Shown here piece by piece: positions 37,901-54,100 of a DNA stretch of 64,000 nt. Numbering within the stretch: the stretch's first letter is position 1; each line of letters opens with the position of its first letter. Below the pieces are notes generated by a model. The model saw only the letters and a list, made by a program, of their open reading frames with translations, was not told the DNA's origin and ran no database searches. Origin of the DNA: Sphingomonadaceae bacterium PASS1 (GTDB lineage Bacteria; Pseudomonadota; Alphaproteobacteria; Sphingomonadales; Sphingomonadaceae). The DNA is taken from positions 1 to 64,000 of the forward strand of contig NKIR01000015.1 in NCBI GenBank assembly GCA_002255985.1, in the 5' to 3' direction. The position numbers and the translations under genes were made by a program.

Positions 37901-40900
37901 GCATTCCGGCCATGACCGCTTCGATCTGGTTGGGCTTACGAATGACTTTGGCTTGACGGACGCTTTCGGCCATCAAAATCGCGTCTTCGTCCATGTCGGC
38001 ATATTCGTTGAACAGCGCCTTGGCCTCGCGTATGGCGTCCGGGTTCCGGTCCGCGATTTCACGGGCAATGCCCATGGCGCGGGCGTGGGGGTTTTCATCC
38101 ACGAACGTCGCAAAGCCCAAGCCCAACGCCTCTGCCCCTGAAAACTCGCGGTTGGTGTAGGTCAACTCGCGCAGCATATCTTCACGCACCATGCCGCGCC
38201 ATAAGGCATAGCCACCCATGTCAGGGATGAGCCCCCATTTCATTTCCATCACCGCAAGCCGGGCATCAGGCGCGACTAAGCGGATGTCCGCGCCGCTGGC
38301 AATTTGCAGGCCGCCGCCAAAGCAAACGCCGTGGACTGCGGCAATGACGGGCATAGGCAGCTTACGCCAGAGCATCGCGACTTGCTGAAATGTGTTGGCA
38401 TTGCCGTGCGTCCGGTCCGTCAGGCTTCCCATGCCGCTGTTGGCGCTTGCACCGCCGCTTGCCATGCTGGCCATATCGAGCCCCGCACAAAAGCTGCGTC
38501 CTTCACCCGACAGCACAACGGCGCGCACGCCCTTCATGGCTGCAAGCTCTTCTCCGGCGGATATGATGCCCTGAAACATGGCCGGGTCGAGCGCGTTCAT
38601 TTTGTCGGCGCGGGTGAGCCGCACATCGGCCACATGGTTTTCAACGGTTATGCTAACGCGGTCGTTCATGCGGCGCTCCTATTCAATGCAAATTCTACCA
38701 AAGGCAGTTGGTCATTACCAAAATACATATATGTTTTGTCGACAAAAATCGTAGGTGAGCCATAGCCACCGCGCGCGATGACTTCATCTGTATTCGCGCG
38801 CAGCAGTGCCTTTACTTCGTCTGATTGCGCACGCGTACGCAAGGCGTCACCATCCAGACCCACGCTGTTCGCCACCGCAACCAGCACATCGGGATCATCA
38901 AGATTTTCCTGCGCGCCAAAATAGCTTTCGAACGCCGCTTTCGTAAACGCGTGCAGCGCGACTGGATCATCAGCAAGACCGCAGGCCATGCGCATCGCAT
39001 TGACGCTCTTGGCGGGGTGATATTGGCTTGGGAAGTTCAGTGCGACGCCGGCTAACGCTGCCCAATCACGGAGTGTTTTCCAGCTATGCAGCAGTTTTGG
39101 ATTGTCGGATGCTTCACGAGCGGCATAGACAGCCGGGTTGACCGCGTTGAACACGCCGCCGACCAGTATGGGCCGCAACTTCATTGTCGCCCCCGTACGG
39201 TCAAGCACGCCCATAATGTTCGTGAACGCCAAATAGGTCCATGGGCTTGAAAGATCGTAGAAAAATTCAACCCGATCGCTGTGCATTCTACCCTCCCGAT
39301 ATTGTATCCTGCTTTAGCATTGCGGATTATTTAATGAAGCGATTAAATGCCCGATTGCCACTTATCATTATGTTCCCGGACTGGTCGGTGAATATACACC
39401 ATTCGCCGCATCACGGACCAATCGTGTGCTGTCTTAAATTGACATTAACCATATGCCGTCACAGAGGTAAGGGCATTTCAGATTGTCCGGCTGGATAAGG
39501 ACAGGGTTGTGGATAGAATTCCCTATGTTTGAAGGCAAAGATACACACTTTGCCGCGGCCGGCTTGAACGGAAGCGTTACGCTTACCGATGCAATGGTTG
39601 CTCCCATGCGCCAGACCACAGAAGCATCTTGGCGCGAACGCATTGCACAGCTCGATCTCGTCCCCGACCTTGGCGAAGACATTGGCTCCGTCCGATGGTT
39701 TCGCGGCATTGGGACGCTAACCGTATTAAGCGTTGCCGCGCTTGCACTCCTCCCCGATTTCGGACCGATTTACGGCCCGCAACCGTCCATTGCGACGGAA
39801 GCCGAATTCGAAGAAGCACGCGCGCAAATGATTATGCCGATTGCCTATGGCAGTGACAGCGGCAAACGCATGGCCGCGACTGACGCAGTTATTGCCCTTG
39901 CCGGAAGCCCGGAGCGTCCACGCATCGAATTGACAGCATCCATGGGCCGCGGTGATAGCTTTGGACGGGTGCTGCAGCGCGCTGGCGTTGGTGGAAACGA
40001 AGCCAATGATGTCGCCAACATGGTTTCAGGCGTCACGTCGCTGTCGGGCATTGAACCCGGCACCCCAATCAATATCGTACTCGGTAAACGTTCTGCGAAA
40101 AATCAGCCAAGGCCTTTGGAATCCGTTGCCTTTCGCGCACGTTTTGACCTCAATCTCGCTATCAACCGCGAAGGCGGTGCGCTCAGGTTAAGCCGCAAGC
40201 CGATTATTGTCGATGACACGCCGTTGCGCATCCGGGGCACCGTCGGCAGCCAGGGCATTTACCGGTCGGCACGCGCAGCGGGTGCGCCTGCCAGCGCTAT
40301 CCAGGATTATCTGAAAGTCATTTCGGGCCGCATATCCCTGTCGGCAATCCGCGCGACCGATGAATTTGATATCATCGTTGATTACAAGCGCGCTGAAACC
40401 GGAGAAGTTAAGGTTGGTAATCTTTTATATGCCGGCGTCGGCCGTGACGGCAAATCGCCAGTCCAGATGCTCAAGTGGACCAATGGAGACAACAGCCAAT
40501 GGTTCGAAGCCTCTGGCGTGGGTGAATCGAAAGGCGCACTCAGCCGCCCTGTTAATGGCGCTGTCACATCTGGCTTTGGCGGCAGACGTCACCCGATTTT
40601 AGGCTATATGCGCATGCACAGCGGTCTCGATTTTAAAGCGAGCTACGGCCAACCCATTTTTGCTGTGACCGATGGTGTCGTTGCCTATGCCGGGCGCAAG
40701 GGCGGTTACGGAAACTTTGTTCAGCTAAACCATGGCGGCGGCCTCGCCAGTGGCTATGGCCATATGAGCCGCATCGCCGCACGAGCCGGAAGCCGCGTGC
40801 GGCGCGGTCAAATCATCGGCTATGTGGGATCAACGGGTTTATCGACTGGTCCGCATTTGCACTATGAATTATATCGCAACGGACGTGCGGTGAACCCGAG

Positions 40901-41120
40901 TTCGATCAAGTTTACGCAGCGTGCGCAACTTGGGGGCAGTGACCTTGCGCGCTTTAAAGGCACGCTTCAGCGCCTAAAATCGGTCAAGGCCGGCGCAGCG
41001 CTCGCACCATTGCGCGCACAGCGGAAAAGCACCGACGAACCGAAACGCGAAATCGACCGGTTGTCGCTTCAAATCGACCATTCGCTGACCAACGGATAAG
41101 CCATTGAGGATGCGGCATAA

Positions 41121-42137
<1,017 letters not shown>

Positions 42138-45100
42138 TAAAACATGAACGACGCTGAAGCTTCCGGCGACACATGTCCGTGGCCCGATGATTATTCATCG
42201 GTTTTGCCACATTTTTCACTATGGAAAATCCGATGATCAATAACCGTACCGACATCAGCATTGTTACAGTCAATGGCAAGACCCCACAGATTCACGACAG
42301 CGCATTCATTGCGCCCGGCTGTCGCATTATCGGTGATGTCACCATCGGACCGGAGGCCAGCATCTGGTACAATTGCGTCATCCGCGCTGAAGTGAATCGT
42401 GTTGTGATTGGCGCCCGAACAAACATTCAAGACGGCACTATTGTGCACTGCGACGGCCCAATGCCCGGCGTTGAAGATGGTTTTCCGACCATTATCGGAG
42501 ATGACGTGCTCGTTGGCCACAATGTCATGCTGCATGGTTGTATCCTTCACGACCGTGCGTTTGTCGGGCTGTCGTCAACGGTCATGAACGGTGCCGTCAT
42601 CGAGGGGGATGCCATGCTTGCGGCAGGAGCAATGCTTACCCAAGGCAAACGCATTGAAGCGCGGCAATTATGGGCAGGATCGCCAGCCCGTTTTGTTCGC
42701 GATCTCGACGATGCGGCAGTCATGGGGATGCGGATCGGCGTTGCGCATTATGTCACCAACGCCAAGCTGCATGCTGCTGCGACGGCCGAAGCTTAAAACT
42801 TCGCCCTAACCGTAAAACGGCCGTTGATTGGCGCGCCGGTCGAGATGTTATTGTTATTGTGCGCGTCCGAATAATATGCGGTGTCGAACAGGTTTTCGAC
42901 ATTCAGTTGAAGCTGAAACCTGTCGCTCACATCATAATATAGAGCCGCGTCCACCCGTGTGAATGCAGGCAATTTGGTTGTCGTCGCGGATGTGCGGATG
43001 GCCGCATATTGGCTGGACTGGTGGATGATGCCGACACCTGCTGCAAACGCGTCAGACAATTCATACCGGTTCCATAGACTTGCCTGATGCTTTGGCACTT
43101 GCGCAAGCCGCACGGCATCGTTGCCCGCCAGAACAGCGTCCTGATAGCTGTAGCCACCATGTACTTGCCATTGCGACGTCACGCGCCCTGTCACAGCCAG
43201 CTCAATCCCCTGAGTCCGGGTTTTGCCAATATTGATGCTGGAAAGCGGATTGGCAGGGTCCGGCGTCGTCGCATTGCTGCGATCAAGCTGAAACACTGCA
43301 AGGGTCAGGTTTAAATTTGGCTGGACATCCCATTTCGCGCCGATTTCAAAGTTGGTGAATTTCTCAGGAGCGAGGTTTTGCTGTGTAACCGTCAGCGCCA
43401 GGAACTGGTCACCCGACCGCGGTAGGAATGATTGGCTATAACTGCCGTAAAGCGACATGCTTTCCTGCGGTTTGAAAATCAGCCCAAGACGCGGGCTTAT
43501 CTTTTCATCCTTACGTGCAAAAGGCCGGTCGATTGCCGGCAGCAAATCTGCACCATTGATATCAAAACTGTCGTACCGAAGGCCGGCAACGACATCGATA
43601 TGTTCGCCAAAGCTAATCTGGTCCTGCACATAAGCAGAGAAGAACTTCACATCAGAAACGCTGTCTCGTGCCAATGTGTTGAAAGCTACTGTTGGGAAAA
43701 CCGGGTTCGAAAGCCCCAATGTCGCATTTGAAAGCGTTCCGTTGAGCCGACGGTTGGCCGATTGCTGGTCGCCATATTCGGCGCCAACGAGAATTTTGTG
43801 CGCAAGCGCCCCTGTTTCGATATCCCAGACCACATTTGCTTGGGCGATGACATTTTCGCGTTGGGTGGGGTCACTATAGGCCGCAAGAGCAACCGTTCCA
43901 TTTTGTGCCGTCGCTGTGCCATTTGCAAAGACGTTCAGATAGATTTTATCGTAATCGCCATAGAGCATGGTACCGCTGAAATTGAGATTTGATGCCAACT
44001 GACCGTCCAGCCGCAGCTTGGCAATGTGCGCCTCGAGCCGCGCGCGATTGACACCGGGGACGCCGAAAAACTCGTCGCGGACGCCGGCAAGGGGACGATT
44101 GGGTGCATCCGCTCCCGTCGCGACCGACGGGATACCCCGATCCGTCGTGCGGTCGTCATTTACATATTCATACGAAAGGCCCAGCTTCCAAAAATCGTTT
44201 AGCCTGAACGCGACATAGGGGTTCCAAGCATAGCGTTCGCCGCCAACAAAATCGCGATGGCTGTCCAGGCTTTCGTAAACCGCGTTAATGCGCACAGCAG
44301 TAGATGCACTTAACGGAGCGTTCAAATCGGCCGAGACGTCGTAGGCGCCGAAACTGTTGACGCTGGCCTGTCCTGCGTAAATGAAATCGTCACTCAACGG
44401 AGCCTTCTGAACCCGGTTGATGATGCCGCCGCCGCCGCCACGGCCAAAGATCAGCGCATAAGGGCCCTTCAGAATTTCGACCCGCTCAATATTGTAAAGT
44501 CCGCGATAATATTGAACATCGTCGCGCACGCCATCCAGGAAAAAGTCCGCCGTTGTGTTTTGACCACGCAGGGTGATTTGGTCGCGATTGCCTTCGCCTT
44601 GGCCCACCGTTGTACCCGGAATATAGCGCAATATATCCGCCAAGGAGTGATGTGCCTGATCATCCAACTGTTCGCGGGTCACGACATTGATGGTCTGCGG
44701 AATATCGATGAGCGGCGTGTCGGTTTTTGTGGCCGTCACTGAATTGGATGCGAGGTATCCGTCGCTGACACCTGTCACAATGATGGTCCGGCTGTCATCA
44801 CTTGCCCCGTCATCAAATGCCACGTCTTCGGCGAACGCATAAGGCGCGCTTATTGCCACAGAAATAAAGGCGAAAACGGAAGAGGAGAGACGAAGCATTT
44901 TCGACCTTTTTATGGCTATTGCAAATGACTCGCAATTCGATTTGCGGTCACTATTGCGAATCGTTATCATACGCAATTGAAAAATATACAAAAGTGCGTT
45001 TGCTTTTGTGGTTCACCGATTTAGGTACATTGCCACGTAAATAGCATTATCGGGAACGACCATAATCATGAAGGCAACGATCTGGCATAACCCCGATTGC

Positions 45101-48100
45101 GGGACGTCACGCAAGACGCTCGCACTCCTTCGAGAAGCGCCCGGTGTCACGGTCGAGGTTATCGAATATCGAAAGCACCCCTTCACCCATGCAAAGCTTG
45201 AACAATTGTTCCAAGATGCCAGACTAACGCCGCGCGATGCGCTACGCACCCGTGGGTCACCCGCTGAAGAATTAGGTTTGATCGATGGCGCTTCTGCCGA
45301 TCGCATATTGGACTGTATGGTTGAACACCCAATCCTGGTCGAACGGCCATTTGTGGAAACCGATAAAGGCGTTCGGCTATGCAGGCCGCAAGAGAAGGTA
45401 CTCGAACTGCTGTAAGGCTTCTCAAGCCACCTGACGGTGCGGTCGTTTAAACAATTCAAGGCTGTCGGCAAAAATCATGGGGCGACCAAAATAATATCCC
45501 TGAATTTTTTGGCACCCGAGCTGTTGTATCATTACCAGTTCACTCTCCGTCTCAACGCCTTCTGCAGTTGTGGCGATATTCAAGCTGTCGGCCAACGCGA
45601 CAACCGCACGAATGATGGCAAGGCTTTCGGCCTTGTTCTTGGCTGCACCCTGCACAAAACTGCGGTCAACTTTGATTGTATCAAAACGGACGTTGCGCAA
45701 ATATCCAAGTGACGAATATCCAGTACCGAAGTCATCAAGCGACAATTTGATGCCAAGGCTACGGATCCGGTCAAGCACTTGCACAGCCAGCGTCCCGTCC
45801 CTGAGGAAAATGCTTTCGGTAACCTCAAGTTCAAGCCGCCACGCGGGAAGACCGCTTTCGTGCAATGCGGAGGCAACCGTTTCAACGAAGTTTGTGCTGG
45901 TCAGCTGATCAACCGATATGTTGACGGCCACGCACGTTGATTCAGGCCAGCTCATGGCATCCTTACACGCCCGCCGCAGAATGAAGTCGCCAATGCCAAC
46001 GATAAATCGCGCATCCTCTGCCACCGGAATAAATTTCGCAGGCGAAACATTTCCGAATTTCGGGTTGTTCCAACGCAGCAATGCCTCAAAACCGAGAAGC
46101 TCATTGCTACCGCTGGCGTTAACCACTGGCTGATATTCAACATGGAATTGTTCGCGCTCAAGCGCTGCGCGCAGTTCAAACTCCATCAACCGGCGTTCTT
46201 CAGCGTTCGCATGAAGCTTATGCTGATAATTATGGTGCGTGTTGCCGCCCTGATCTTTCGAACGATACAGGGCCAAGTCAGCACTGCGCATCAGCAATTC
46301 GACGGTGCGTCCATCGGCCGGACCAAGGGCGCTTCCAACGCTTGCTCCAATAAACAATGTGTTCTGGTCAACATCATAAGGCCGTGACAGGCTCTCGATG
46401 ATGCGCCGGGCAAGTGTAGCAACATATTTGCTGTCGTTCGCATCTTTAATGACAACTGCGAATTCGTCACCGCCCAAGCGGCCGCACAATTCATTGTCCG
46501 TCATAATAAGCTGCAACCGGCGCGCGACTTGTGCAAGCAAGCGGTCGCCTACCGGATGCCCAAGGGTATCGTTCACCGCCTTGAACCGATCCAGGTCGAT
46601 CATCAGGAACCCGCAGCGGCGGCGCCATTTTTCGGCCTCTTGCAAAGCGTCAGCCAGAGTCTCGGTCAATTGCAGACGGTTGGGAAGGCCGGTGAGCGTG
46701 TCAAAGCGCGCGAGATGGGAGATTTTATTTGCGGATTCACGCTGTTCCGTCACATCCGAACCAACACCACGAAACCCAAGAAAGCCGCCATCTTCAGAAT
46801 GGCGCGGCGATGCAGACAATTCCCACCAGCGCTGCGCGCCTTTAAATGTCACAGGGACAATGAGGTTACTGAAGGACTCGCGCCGCTTGAGGCGATCTGC
46901 CAGCTCATGCAACTCGGCCGGATAATGTCCACCTTCCCATGCGTCACCCGCAATCAATTTCAACAGCGGCTGTCCTTCGACCGCTTTCGCCTCTTCGCCA
47001 AGTGCATAAGCAAATCGGGGCGATATGTGGGTTGCACAGCGCGAGACATCGGTCTGCCAGAGCCAATCCGCACCGCTGTCTTCAAACTCCCGCAGCAGCA
47101 AGCTCACGGTTTCCGATTTTTCCTGAACGATGCTGTTTGCAACCTCAAACAAGATTTGCGCACGTGCGGACCGAAGGCACGCGAAAATGAGAAGCGCGCC
47201 GATCCCGCAGGAGGCGACCGCCAAATAATAGCCACCGTGATAAACAAAGCCCAAACTTGCGCAAAAGCTGGTCACCCCAATGAATATCGTTGCCGCCATA
47301 GGGGCCGTCGGCAAAAGCAAGGATGAATATACCATCATGCCCAGCACAATGGACCACAGTCCAAGCATCTCCATGATCGTACCGCTTGCCCCCAAAAGAA
47401 CGAAGGCAGACCCCCACATCACGGCTGTTATACCCGAGTGCGTGTACAGTCGCTTGATGTCCGCGCTATTATAATGCGTTCTGTCCCAAGCCCATTTGCC
47501 TCCAAATTTATAAAAGGAGAAAAGATGAAAGACGCAAAAGAGCATACCCCATGAAGCCAAAGCCCATGCTGGCGCAATTCCACGATATAAAACCAGCGCC
47601 ATAATCGCGAAGAAAAGGTTCAATCCCACGCGCATTGCAGTGCGTTGCTGAATCGACCGCGCCTGTATGTTGCGCATGACGTCGCGGTCGAGCCCAACAG
47701 GGTCGGCTAGACCAAGTAACGCCTTGTAAGACAGATCGGTTGGCAGTTCGAAGGACGCATCTTTTTTAATCACACCCGACGTTTAGGGCGATATCATTAC
47801 TTAAAGGTAAGGACGCGGACTAAAAAGATGCTCTTGGTCGCCAATATTTAAAGGCAATTAGGCAGCAATTGCGTAGGGCTGAATTTCACCCGACAGATAC
47901 AAGTTGCGCGCTTTCGCACGGCTCATTTTGCCTGAGCTGGTACGCGGTAATGTTCGCGGTGGTACCAATTCAACGACGCAGTTCATTCCAGTCACCGACC
48001 GAACCTTGTCGCGGATTTGCTCACGCAGCTTTGCCCGCTCGGCTTCATCGGTGGTGCGGCACTGGACCAGCACTGCAGGTGTTTCCTCGCCGCCCGGCGT

Positions 48101-51100
48101 CGTCACGGAGAAAGCCGCGATGTCGCCAGCTTTAAATCCGGGCAGTTGCTCTACCGCCCATTCAATGTCTTGTGGCCAATGGTTTTTACCATTGATGATG
48201 ATCATGTCCTTGGCGCGGCCCACAATATAGATGTAGCCGTTCGACAGATAGCCCATGTCGCCCGTGTCCAGCCAACCGTCGACCAGACATGCGTCGGTCG
48301 ATTCCTTGTCGCGGAAATATTCCTTCATCAACGAGGGCCCTGTGCACCACACTTTGCCGATCGTCTTGTCCGCAAGTGGCTTGCGGTTTTCGTCGCGGAT
48401 TTCGATGGTCATGTCTTTTACAGCGCGGCCGCAGTTAACGATTGCGCGATAACGGGTTGGCCGATCCGGCGCACCGGGATGGCCCGTTAGTTCAGTCTCT
48501 TCGACAAGCTCAACTTGAATACCTTCGCCCGGTGGCATGATTGACACAGCCAACGTTGTTTCAGCCAAGCCATAGCTTGGGAGGAAGGAGGACGCCTTGA
48601 AACCAGCATCCCCGAATGCATCGACAAAAGCCTGCATGACGTCAGGACGGATCATATCCGCACCATTGCCTGCAAGGCGCCATTTTGCGAGGTCAAAGCG
48701 TTCATTGACATGCGTTTGGCTAGAAACCCGTCGCGCGCAAATGTCATAGCCAAATGTCGGCGAGTAGCTGATGACCGTGCCATCCGCGGCGCTAATAACA
48801 TCAAGCCACGCCAACGGGCGACGCGCGAAATCTTCGGTTTTCATATAGTCTGTCGAAACTTGGTTTGCGACAGGCGACAGGAAACAACCAACAAGGCCCA
48901 TATCATGGTACCAAGGCAACCACGACACGCAGCGATCATTTGCCGTCAATTCCATGCCATGTGAATGTGCCGACAGATTGTTCAGCAGGGCGTTGTGGGT
49001 AACCGCCACGCCATGCGGAAAACGGGTCGAGCCGCTGGAATATTGCAAATAGCAAATTTCATCGGTCCGCGCCGAAGGAAGCTCGGACTTTACAGGAATC
49101 CGGTCGCCGAAGCTTTCCCAATCAATGCCTTCGACATTGCACGCGCTTGCCGCGTCATTGGCCATTTCGGCGAGTTCCGCTGGAAAGAACAAAATCTTGG
49201 GGTCACAGCTTTTCAACTGCACGGATAGCTGGTCCACATAGCTTTCTTTACCGCCAAATGACGTTGGCAAAGGCAGTGGCACTGGCCATGCGCCGGCATA
49301 TACGCAGCCAAAAAACAGAGCCGCAAAATCCGGACCGGTCTCGGCGACCAGGGCAATCCGGTCATCTTTGCGGACACCATGGCTGATCAGGCGATATGCC
49401 ATCTTCAGCGCGTCTTCGCGCATTTCGCTGTAGGGATAAGGGCGCGCCAATTTGCCCCGCATGTCATGGAAATTCAGTCCACGCTGCCCTTGGGCGGCAT
49501 AATCCAATGCCTCACCTAAGGTCGTAAAGTCAGAAAAACGACGTGGCAAACTGTCCTGCGTGGGCGTGGATGCGCATTCGCTCATAATTTTTCCCATAGC
49601 AAATAGGGCGATGACCCAGAATTTTATTGTTATCCTACTCCATTACGCGTCGATACCAGTTCAAATTTCGACCCGACTGTGGCAAGAATAGGGCGTGAAC
49701 AGCCCACGTGCCGCCAAAAAACCCGCTCCGCCGTTAAATGACGAGAGGCTCAGACAGCTGGCCCTGCATTATGTTGGCAATTACGCGACCACACAGGCAA
49801 AACTCGAGACCTACTTAAACCGCAAAATTCACGAACGCGGGTGGGACGGGGAACGCGGCGCGGACATCGCAATGCTGGTCGAACAATTTGCCGCACTCGG
49901 CTATATAGACGACGCCCAGTTTGCTGAGGCACGAAGCCGGTTATTTGTGCGCCGTGGCTATGGCGAACGACGTTTAAACGAGGATTTGCGCGCAAGCGGT
50001 ATCGGCGATGCGGATGCCATCCCGGCAAAAGCGCATATGGAAGAAAGCGTATTGAGCGCCGCAGAAAACTTCGCCCGACGCAGACGTATCGGTCCATTCG
50101 CCCAAGAAGCGGCAACGCCTGAGAAACGCAATAAGCAACTCAATGCCTTTTTGCGCGCTGGACACAGTTTTGAACTGGCCAAACGTTTTGTTTATGCTGA
50201 ACCCGGGGACGAAATTGGCGACTGGATTTAGTCGTACACGCGGTCTGCGGTCGCTACCGCCTCGGACGCACGAAGCGCAGATATGATGCGCATAAGGTGC
50301 TGTAAATCATGCACCTCCAAATCTATTTCAAAGGTGTGAAACTCGGCGTCGCGCGCAGTCAAACGCAAATTGATGATGTTCGCCTTGTGATAGCCGAAAA
50401 TGCCTGCAATTTCACCAAGCGTGCCGGGACGATTGTGAATGATCGTGCGCAATCGCGCCGAGGCGCCATCGCTACCCTGCCCCCAGCTCAGGTCGACCCA
50501 GTCAGCGTCAACACCATTGGCCAAACGATCACATTCGATCGTGTGCACTTCGACGGGTTGTCCCGGCAACCTTAGCCCGACGATCCGGTCACCCGGAATG
50601 GGATGACAGCATTCACCGAGTTGGTAGCCAACGCCCGGCGTAAGTCCGCGTATGGAAATGGCGCGCTCTTGACTTGGAAAATCAAGCGCGATGCCATCCG
50701 CGTCAAAGCCAGGCACCAGCGCCTCCATCAGCGCGCGGTCATTAATCTTGCCAAGGCCAATGCGATGCATCAGCTCTTCCTCGTCTTCAAGCTTTAACCG
50801 GTTCACCGCAGCCGTTAAGGCTTTCTTGCCAATTTTGCCCGGCATACGCGCAGCAACTTCTTCATAAAGCTTGCGCCCAATCGCGACCAGCTCATCGCGT
50901 TCGCGGTGCCGCACATGCCGGCGGATTGCGGCGCGCGCCTTACCTGTCGTCACGAAGTTAAGCCAAGTCTGCTGCGGTTCCTGCGCTTTGGATTTCAGAA
51001 TCTCGACCATATCGCCATTGTTCAATTGCGCACGCAAAGGGACATGGCGCCCATTCACTTTTGCGCCAACGGTTTTGTCGCCAAGATCGGTATGCACGGC

Positions 51101-54100
51101 ATACGCAAAATCAACGACTGTTGAACCCTTGGGCAACTGATGCAGCGCGCCCTTTGGGGTGAACGCGAATATCCGGTCCTGATACATTGCCATGCGTGTG
51201 TTTTCGAGCATGTCCTCCGCATCTTGGCTGGTTTCAAGAATTTCGAGGAGATCGCGTAACCACGCAGCCTGCCCATCGGGCTTATCGGCTTGCTTGTAGG
51301 CCCAGTGCGCGGCCAAGCCATGTTCCGAACTTCGGTGCATTTCGGCGCTGCGGATTTGGACTTCGACGCGCATGTTTTTGGCGAACATGATTGTCGTGTG
51401 CAGCGATTTATATCCGTTGCGCTTTGGCGTTGAGACAAAGTCCTTGAACCGCCCGGGGACCATTTGCCAACGCCGATGCAGCACGCCCAGCGCGCGATAG
51501 CAGTCTTCCGTGGTCTCGGTTATCACGCGAAAGGCGTTGATATCCGTCAGCTGTTCAAACGCAACGTGGCGTTCCTGCATCTTTTTCCAGATCGAATAAG
51601 GATGTTTTTCGCGGCCGGAGATTTTGATTTTCAGCCCGGCCTGCTCCATTTCCCAAGCAATGGTCTGGTTAATCTGGTCGATTTCAACGTCGGCCTTTTC
51701 GCGGATTTGCTTCAAACGACCCGTAATCGTCTGATAGGCTTCGGGTTCCAGCTGTTCGAACGCCAGCAACTGCATTTCGCGCATATATTCATACATGCCA
51801 ATCCGCTCCGCCAGCGGGGCATAGATATCCATGGTTTCTTTGGCAATACGACGACGTTTTTCGGGGCTTTTGATGAAATGCAGCGTCCGCATATTGTGCA
51901 GGCGATCCGCAAGCTTGACCAGAAGAACGCGAATATCGTCCGAGATGGCCAGCAGGAACTTGCGCAAATTCTCGGCAGCCCGTTCGTCTTCGGTCTGCGC
52001 CTCGATTTTTGATAGCTTGGTAACGCCGTCGACCAAGCGGGCGACTTCGGAACCGAAGCGGCCTTCGACATCTTCGATGGAGGTGAGCGTGTCTTCTACC
52101 GTGTCGTGGAGCAGCGCGGTGATGATCGTGTCCTCATCCATTTTGAGGTCCGTCATAAGTCCCGCGACTTCGACCGGATGGCTGAAATAAGGGTCGCCTG
52201 ATGCCCGTTTCTGCGTACCATGCATCTGAACCGTGAAGACATAGGCTCGGTTGAGCCGATCCTCATCGACATCGGGAATATAGGCCCGCACCCGTTCAAC
52301 CAGTTCATATTGCCGCATCATAGCCTCCAAGATGTGGCTTTTACGCTGCGTTGCAACAAGAAACTTACGAACATTGCCGATTTAGCAAAAATTTGTGCGC
52401 TGGCTACTTGTGCATGGCGCACGTGACGACCCCTGCTCCAACAAAAAATGCACCGGAACATGGCGTCCGCGACGTTGCGCGTATGCCCATATTCCGGTGC
52501 AGTTGTCTCGGCTCAAAGCGTCAATAAAATTTGTCGCAGGTTAGTGAGGGGGAGAGAAGAGTCGAGTTTGCTATTTGAGAGGTTGGCCAATTAGACGCCA
52601 GCGTTACAGGCGGCGAGTTCGTCGGCTGTAAATACGCGTTCACCAGCGGTGAATGCAGAAACTGAACCCAATTTGCGGGCGACACTGACACACATATTCT
52701 TTGGTGCGGTCGAAGCCATTGGCGCGCGGCATCCAGTGCCTTCGCACTTTACAACTACGCTACGGAGCAATTCTTGCTTCGATGCGGCTGGCTGGGCCAG
52801 TTCGATCTTGTAATATGTGCCGTTGCTTGCTGCTTTCGCCTGTGTCGGGACACCGACAAGAAGTGTGGCGCTGATAACAGACGCGGCAGCGAATGCGCCC
52901 AAACGGGCAGAAACTTGGGAGAGGGTCATAATCATATCCTTTTTAGCTTTGCTAAACGAGCAAAACGATGGCCGGCGCTATTGTCTCCTAACCTTCGTTT
53001 TGCGCTTCTGGAAAACCAGTTGCGAATCGCTACCTATTAGATTAAGTTTCGAGTTGCAACTTAAAACTTAAATGGGGTTGCAAAATTTTTCGGGTCGGCT
53101 CACGCTGTGCGTAAGAGGATAAATATATGGGCGAATTGCGCGAGTCACTTCAGGACATCACCGAATGCGGATTGCCAACCGCACTTGAGGCAATGGGCGA
53201 ACGATGGTCGTTCATGATCTTGCGCGCTGCCTTCAATGGTGTCCGTCATTTTGAGGATTTCCTGTCGGAAATTAGTATTGCGCGCAACATATTGGCCAAC
53301 CGCTTAAGTCGATTAAGCGAAAGTGGCATATTACATCGCACCCCCTGCCCTGATGACCGCCGTAAAGTAGAATATCGCCTGACCGAAAAAGGGCTGGATT
53401 TGCTACCCACAATGATTGCATTGCGCCAATGGGGCGAAAAATGGGGAACGGGTGTGCCATCCAATCCCGTATTGGTAGATGAGCTGGATCATCAACCCAT
53501 CCTGCCGGTTACCATCAGAAGCCATGATGACCGCGTACTGGGCCATATGGATCTGTGTTGGATGAACTCGACGGATATCAAGCCGATTAGCAATGCCGTG
53601 TTTGCCGAACATGATGATCGCGTGCGAAAGTTGAGCGCCATCTGATGCCTACTATTGACACTCTATAAAGCAGCATTGAACTTTTGTTGCGAATCTGTTA
53701 CACTAAGTGTCGACAGGCCAAAAATGGTCGATAACTGCCTTCCCATCATGGGATTGAGCGGGTGATGACGTAAGGGACGAATGCCAACTGTCTTATGGAC
53801 AACAAGATGTTGTCAGCGAGCTTATTCGCCCGAATAATCAGAAAGGTCGTAATATGACGTCCAACGCGGCGATGTTTGATGTAGGCGATTATGTGGTTTA
53901 TCCCAAGCATGGGGTTGGTCGCGTAATCGAACTTCAGGATTCCGAAATCGCAGGGATGCAGCTTCAGCTTTATGTGCTGCGCTTTGAAAAAGAAAAAATG
54001 ACGCTGCGCGTGCCTTTCAACAAGGCCGAAGGCGTTGGCATGCGCAAGCTGTCGAGCGATAAAACGCTCAAGGAAGCAATGCATACGCTCACCGGCAAGC